This document shows positions 10,998 through 14,353 of a DNA stretch of 14,353 nucleotides, one piece after another. This DNA is from Candidatus Kaiserbacteria bacterium RIFCSPHIGHO2_12_FULL_56_13 (GTDB lineage Bacteria > Patescibacteriota > Minisyncoccia > Phycocordibacterales > Phycocordibacteraceae). Each line of letters begins with the position of its first letter. The first letter of the stretch is position 1. A model generated the notes under the pieces. That model was not told the origin of the DNA. It worked only from the letters and a program-made list of their open reading frames with translations, and searched no databases. A program made the translations under genes and the position numbers. The DNA lies in assembly GCA_001781625.1 (NCBI GenBank), contig MFLS01000029.1, positions 1-14,353 of the forward strand. The letters are read 5' to 3'.

Positions 10998-13900
10998 TTA
11001 AGCGCCGAGGGCGGAGAGGGCGCGGGTGAGGGCGAGCTTCGCTCCCGTGATGCCGAGTGAGTACGACGAGTCAATGGCATTTGAAAGCGCCGAGACAAGT
11101 TTCTCTAAGGTGCCCGTGTCAAGACGCGCTGTGACACGGACGATTTCAGGATCAGCGGGGGTGCCATCAATACGCGAGCGAAAGGCGTCGTCGATGGCGC
11201 AGGCGATTTTCGTGACGAACGCTTCGGGCGAAGCGCCGCTCTTCACCTGCAAACGGAGCGCGGCGAAGACGGCGCCCCGATCGCCTTCGACAAGAGCCGC
11301 AATAAAGCCGCGCACATCGCTTGGCGCTCCAGCCATGGATTCAGGGCGCTCTTCAAGTTCAGTCATGATCGGCTCCACATTCTCATACACTGGCTCGACC
11401 CTATCGAAGATCGGCTCGACGCGGTCATGGATGGCTTCGACCTTAGACCGCTCACGCGAAAGGCCCTTCACGATATCCTCTATCGTGAGCGCTCCGTTGC
11501 GTTTTGCAAACGATTTGAAACCTTCGTACGTCGAGTAGCCGGGCTCTGACTCTTGAGCAAAAAATATGGGGCCGGCAGGAACCGTTGCAACGCGCGGCGT
11601 TTGGGTTGCATTCACCACTTCAGCCACTTGTGCGCCAAAGGCGCGCGCCTTGCGCAAGATAAATGGCACGACACCAAACAGTACGAGGTAGGCAACGGCG
11701 ATGCTCCAGAGTACGAGCGCAATCCAATATATAACCGTGCCGACAGGTCCGAGCTCAATGCCGGTATACGGGATCTGCGAGAGGTAGAGGAATGCGAGCG
11801 GCGCCGCCGTGGTGCGTGGGAGCGCGGAGAGCACGATGTTGGGAGGCGGCGAACCGCCTCCCCCTCCTCCCCCGCCGCAGTTGGTGACACACCCACCCCC
11901 GCCGCTCGTAACCGTCAGGGTCGCCGAGCACGAGAGAGTCTGCCCGCCGACGGCAGTGAAAGTGCCGGTGTAAGTGTACGAGCCGGTGTCGCGCGAGATT
12001 TGCGTTGAGCCCGTCACCGATGTCGTGGTCCCCACTCCGTTATCAATAAAGACACTCTGGAGGTTTGAGCCGCCCCATGTGAGGGTCGCCGAGTCGTACA
12101 CGCCAATAGACTGCGGCGAGATTGTGAGCGCGCACGAAGGGCCGCCGCCCCCGCCGCCCGTCGTGACGGTGACGGACGCGGCGCACGAGGCAGTGCCGCC
12201 GGGGCCAACCACTGTCCCGGCGAAAGTAGTGTCGCCCGTAATCGCAGGTGTTGTAGTTGAGCCGCCGAGAACGGGTGTCGAGGTACCGATGCCGTGATCG
12301 ATCTCAAAAGTGGTCGCGTTCGTGGTTGTCCAGGTCAAGGTCGAGGTACTGCCCGGCGTAACGGTAGAAGGGGAGGCCGAGAGCGTGCATGAGGGAGCCA
12401 AGGGCGGTGGCGGGGGTGGCGGAGTCACGGCGACTGTCGCCTCACAGGTTGCCTCGCCGCCAAGGCCTGCCGCCGTCCCAATAAAGGTAGTTGTTGCAGT
12501 CAGGGGCGAGGTCGAGGCAAAGCCGAGAGCCACCGGCGTTGAGGTGCCAATGCCGTTATTGATGAAAAAGGTGATGGCATTTACCGTCGTCCATGAAAGC
12601 GAAGTGCCTTCTCCCTCTTCGACCGTGTCTGGCACAGCCGAAAGGGTGCACAAGGGCGCGCCCGGCGGCGGGAGCGGGACGATAGCCACCGTCGCCTCAC
12701 ACTCGACCTCGCCGCCAAGGCCTGCCGCCGTCCCAATAAAGGTAGTTGTTGCAGTCAGGGGCGAGGTCGAGGCAAAGCCGAGAGCCACCGGCGTTGAGGT
12801 GCCAATGCCGTTATTGATGAAAAAGGTGATGGCATTTACCGTCGTCCATGAAAGCGAAGTGCCTTCTCCCTCTTCGACCGTGTCTGGCACAGCCGAAAGG
12901 GTGCACAAGGGCGCGCCCGGCGGCGGGAGCGGGACGATAGCCACCGTCGCCTCACACTCGACGGAGCCGCCCGGGCCAACTGCGGTGCCGATGAAGGTCG
13001 TGGTGGCAGTCAGGGGCGAAGTTGAAGTGGCACCCGCGAGAACGGGGGTCACAAACCCGATGCTGTGATCGATTTCGAGGGTGGTCGCGTTCGTGGTTTG
13101 CCACGAGAGCTCTGACACGTTCCCCGAGATAAGCACATCGGGGAGAGCTGAAAGGGTACAGGTGGGCGATGGTGGGGGGGGAGGGATAGGGACATTCCAC
13201 GCGACACAGTAATAGGTGTTGCCACCAAGCGGGCTCTCGATGTAATCGAAGTTGTCGTAATTCACGACATCGGTATGGCAGTAGAGCTCGGCAGAGATAG
13301 GGCCGCCACCAGTACCGGTGAACGGGATATAGCCGTTTTGAAATTGCTCGCGCACCCATATCTTGCCGCCGGTAAACGAGAGGACATTCGCTGTTGCAGC
13401 GCCGTTTGCCCCCGAGGGGCCAAACGAGGTCCACCCTGCGCCGCCTGCCGCGACGCTGTCGCCGGGATTCGTCGCTCCCCCATTCGCCCACTCAAAGGTC
13501 CAATCAGGCGCGAGGTTACACCCTGCATGAGAGGCGACCCAGTCGGTTGCGGTTGAGGCGCCAATAGTGTGTGCTGTACCGCTCCAGTTGGGTAAATCAC
13601 TTTCATTTTCACACACGATCTTCGTCGCTTTAACGATGACCGCCCCGGGCGGCGGTATGACCGTGATCGTGGTCTCGCACGTTGCCTCGCCGCCCTCGCC
13701 CTCTGCTGTGCCGGTGTAGGTGGTCGTCACCGTTGGTGGCGCAATCGCGACCGAACCCGCGGGAACCGGCGTCACGCTCCCGATGCCGTGGTCGATCTCA
13801 AAAGTGGTCGCGTTCGTCGTTGTCCATACGAGACTTGGGTCGCCATTTGCTGACAGCGAGCAAGTTGGTAGAGGCGGCGGCGGAGGCGGGACGACAATAA

Positions 13901-14353
13901 TAGTCGTCTGACATGTCGTAGTGCCGCCCGGGCCCTCGGCCGTGCCAGTGTAAGTGGTCGTGACGGCAGGAGAAACCGTCGTCGAGCCGCCGAGGACGGG
14001 TGTTGAGGCACCGACTCCTTGATTAATGACGAATGTGGTTGCATTCGCCGTCGTCCATGAGAGCGAGGAGGTGTTGCCTGCGGGAATGGAAGGGGGAGAG
14101 GCCGAGAGCGTGCAGGTCGGGGCGCCAGGCGGGGGCGGCGGAGGTGGCGTTACTTTGATTTGCACCGAGCAATGGGCGACCCCGCCGGGGCCTATGGCGG
14201 TGCCAGAGTATGTTGTCGTTGCGACCGGGGCGACCATTATTGAGCCGCCCACAACCGGAGTTACCGGGCCAATGCCCTGATCAATCGTAAACGTGGTTGC
14301 ATTCGTCGTGATCCACGAAAGGATCGACGAGCCGCCAGCGACAATAGAGATGG
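10998..14353 (-). CDS. Giant Ig-repeat surface protein with IPYTG, one membrane helix and cytoplasmic tail (5' end outside window)
   Basis: The frame is open to the right edge, so the N-terminus and any signal peptide lie outside; 1117 residues are visible. The ectodomain has eight repeats of about 80 residues: PxCTLSA ... SLSWTTTNATTFEI ... TSTPV ... TTTYTGTAxGPGG ... C. Each has two conserved Cys, and repeats are joined by Pro-rich or Gly-rich linkers. They resemble Ig-like or PKD-like beta domains. A different domain of about 150 residues (13190-13640) is inserted between two repeats. A Gly-rich hinge with CVTNC precedes YLSQIPYTGIELG (IPYTG at 11760-11774), a helix of about 25 hydrophobic residues (about 11655-11744) and RKAR. 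Then comes a 218-aa cytoplasmic tail with heptad-like VEPI/VEPV repeats and a C-terminal helical domain. It is probably adhesive or structural at the cell surface; the exact role is unknown. Confidence 0.85.
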   Translation of the reverse strand, partial: ISIVAGGSSILSWITTNATTFTIDQGIGPVTPVVGGSIMVAPVATTTYSGTAIGPGGVAHCSVQIKVTPPPPPPPGAPTCTLSASPPSIPAGNTSSLSWTTANATTFVINQGVGASTPVLGGSTTVSPAVTTTYTGTAEGPGGTTTCQTTIIVVPPPPPPLPTCSLSANGDPSLVWTTTNATTFEIDHGIGSVTPVPAGSVAIAPPTVTTTYTGTAEGEGGEATCETTITVIPPPGAVIVKATKIVCENESDLPNWSGTAHTIGASTATDWVASHAGCNLAPDWTFEWANGGATNPGDSVAAGGAGWTSFGPSGANGAATANVLSFTGGKIWVREQFQNGYIPFTGTGGGPISAELYCHTDVVNYDNFDYIESPLGGNTYYCVAWNVPIPPPPPSPTCTLSALPDVLISGNVSELSWQTTNATTLEIDHSIGFVTPVLAGATSTSPLTATTTFIGTAVGPGGSVECEATVAIVPLPPPGAPLCTLSAVPDTVEEGEGTSLSWTTVNAITFFINNGIGTSTPVALGFASTSPLTATTTFIGTAAGLGGEVECEATVAIVPLPPPGAPLCTLSAVPDTVEEGEGTSLSWTTVNAITFFINNGIGTSTPVALGFASTSPLTATTTFIGTAAGLGGEATCEATVAVTPPPPPPPLAPSCTLSASPSTVTPGSTSTLTWTTTNATTFEIDHGIGTSTPVLGGSTTTPAITGDTTFAGTVVGPGGTASCAASVTVTTGGGGGGPSCALTISPQSIGVYDSATLTWGGSNLQSVFIDNGVGTTTSVTGSTQISRDTGSYTYTGTFTAVGGQTLSCSATLTVTSGGGGCVTNCGGGGGGGGSPPPNIVLSALPRTTAAPLAFLYLSQIPYTGIELGPVGTVIYWIALVLWSIAVAYLVLFGVVPFILRKARAFGAQVAEVVNATQTPRVATVPAGPIFFAQESEPGYSTYEGFKSFAKRNGALTIEDIVKGLSRERSKVEAIHDRVEPIFDRVEPVYENVEPIMTELEERPESMAGAPSDVRGFIAALVEGDRGAVFAALRLQVKSGASPEAFVTKIACAIDDAFRSRIDGTPADPEIVRVTARLDTGTLEKLVSALSNAIDSSYSLGITGAKLALTRALSALGA
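12453..12962 (-). repeat. Exact 255-bp tandem duplication within the surface gene
   Basis: Bases 12453-12707 and 12708-12962 are identical as far as I can compare by eye. The unit of 255 bp equals 85 codons, exactly one Ig-like repeat with its linker, so the frame is kept. Other repeats of the same protein are clearly diverged at both DNA and protein level. The copy is therefore recent, or kept uniform by recombination. Confidence 0.92.
13187..13643 (-). other. Inserted non-Ig domain in the surface protein
   Basis: Between two Ig-like repeats lies a stretch of about 150 residues without the repeat pattern. It begins VIVKATKIVCENESDLPNW and ends near GGNTYYCVAWNVP. It contains five Cys, many Gly and aromatic residues, and DWTFEWANG and GKIWVREQF segments, which suggest a beta-rich fold. 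I do not recognise it. It could be a ligand-binding or cross-linking module carried on the repeat stalk. Confidence 0.6.

Noticed and set aside
12453..12962. CRISPR-like or mobile-element interpretation of the repeat
   Set aside because: The units are coding, contiguous, without spacers, inverted ends or transposase; they are protein domain repeats.
12310..13068. Plus-strand 252-aa Val/Gly-rich ORF opposite the surface gene
   Set aside because: It only mirrors the Thr/Pro-rich repeats; its own repeats are the antisense of the 255-bp duplication.
1..14353. tRNA or rRNA genes
   Set aside because: I saw no cloverleaf with a GTTCGAATC-type T-arm and no rRNA-like segment in the gaps between genes.
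1..14353. Recoding of TGA (genetic code 25)
   Set aside because: rnc, rnhB and the 120-aa gene end at TGA in the expected place, so the standard bacterial code applies.

Overview
The window looks like a chromosomal stretch of a Patescibacteria/CPR bacterium, probably Parcubacteria. This is inferred from gene content only: a hinge-less 732-aa SMC, a NusB fused to a Nudix-like domain, a threonyl-tRNA synthetase without TGS or editing domains, and a huge Ig-repeat surface protein with an IPYTG-plus-membrane segment. TGA is used as an ordinary stop (rnc, rnhB, the 120-aa gene), so the code-25 lineages (Gracilibacteria, Absconditabacteria) are unlikely. The DNA is GC-rich and densely coding.

Layout. 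2-484 (+) is the end of an RNase R gene. Behind it lie a second, synonymously diverged copy of its last codons, a 20-bp perfect palindrome, and the wreck of a ParB-like gene (543-823). From 5125 down to 829 on the minus strand runs an RNA-metabolism and chromosome cluster: rpmF (bL32), nusB-Nudix, rnc (RNase III), smc. Between rpmF and rnhB is a 345-bp gap with conflicting signals. On the minus strand there is a promoter and a UUCG-loop terminator just before rpmF. On the plus strand there is a small Cys-rich ORF with a good ribosome-binding site. rnhB (-) and dnaE (+) diverge from a 21-bp spacer built around the palindrome AGTATACT. dnaE is followed by an unrecognised 120-aa helical protein with its own promoter, a strong terminator, and thrS. 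thrS converges, with one base between the stop codons, on a very large minus-strand gene that runs off the right edge. That gene encodes proline-linked Ig-like repeats, IPYTG, one membrane helix and a 218-aa cytoplasmic tail.

How it fits together. The left two thirds are housekeeping functions: RNA decay and processing (RNase R, RNase III, RNase HII), ribosome and transcription (bL32, NusB), replication (DnaE) and chromosome organisation (SMC). The right third is a cell-surface module with a recent exact 255-bp tandem duplication.

A recurring regulatory pattern is a TATAAT/TATACT box ending 6-7 nt before the start codon of smc, rnc, rnhB and dnaE, with little or no Shine-Dalgarno. This suggests leaderless transcription. 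The 120-aa gene has instead a full promoter and a properly spaced GGGAGG, so both initiation modes seem to be present.
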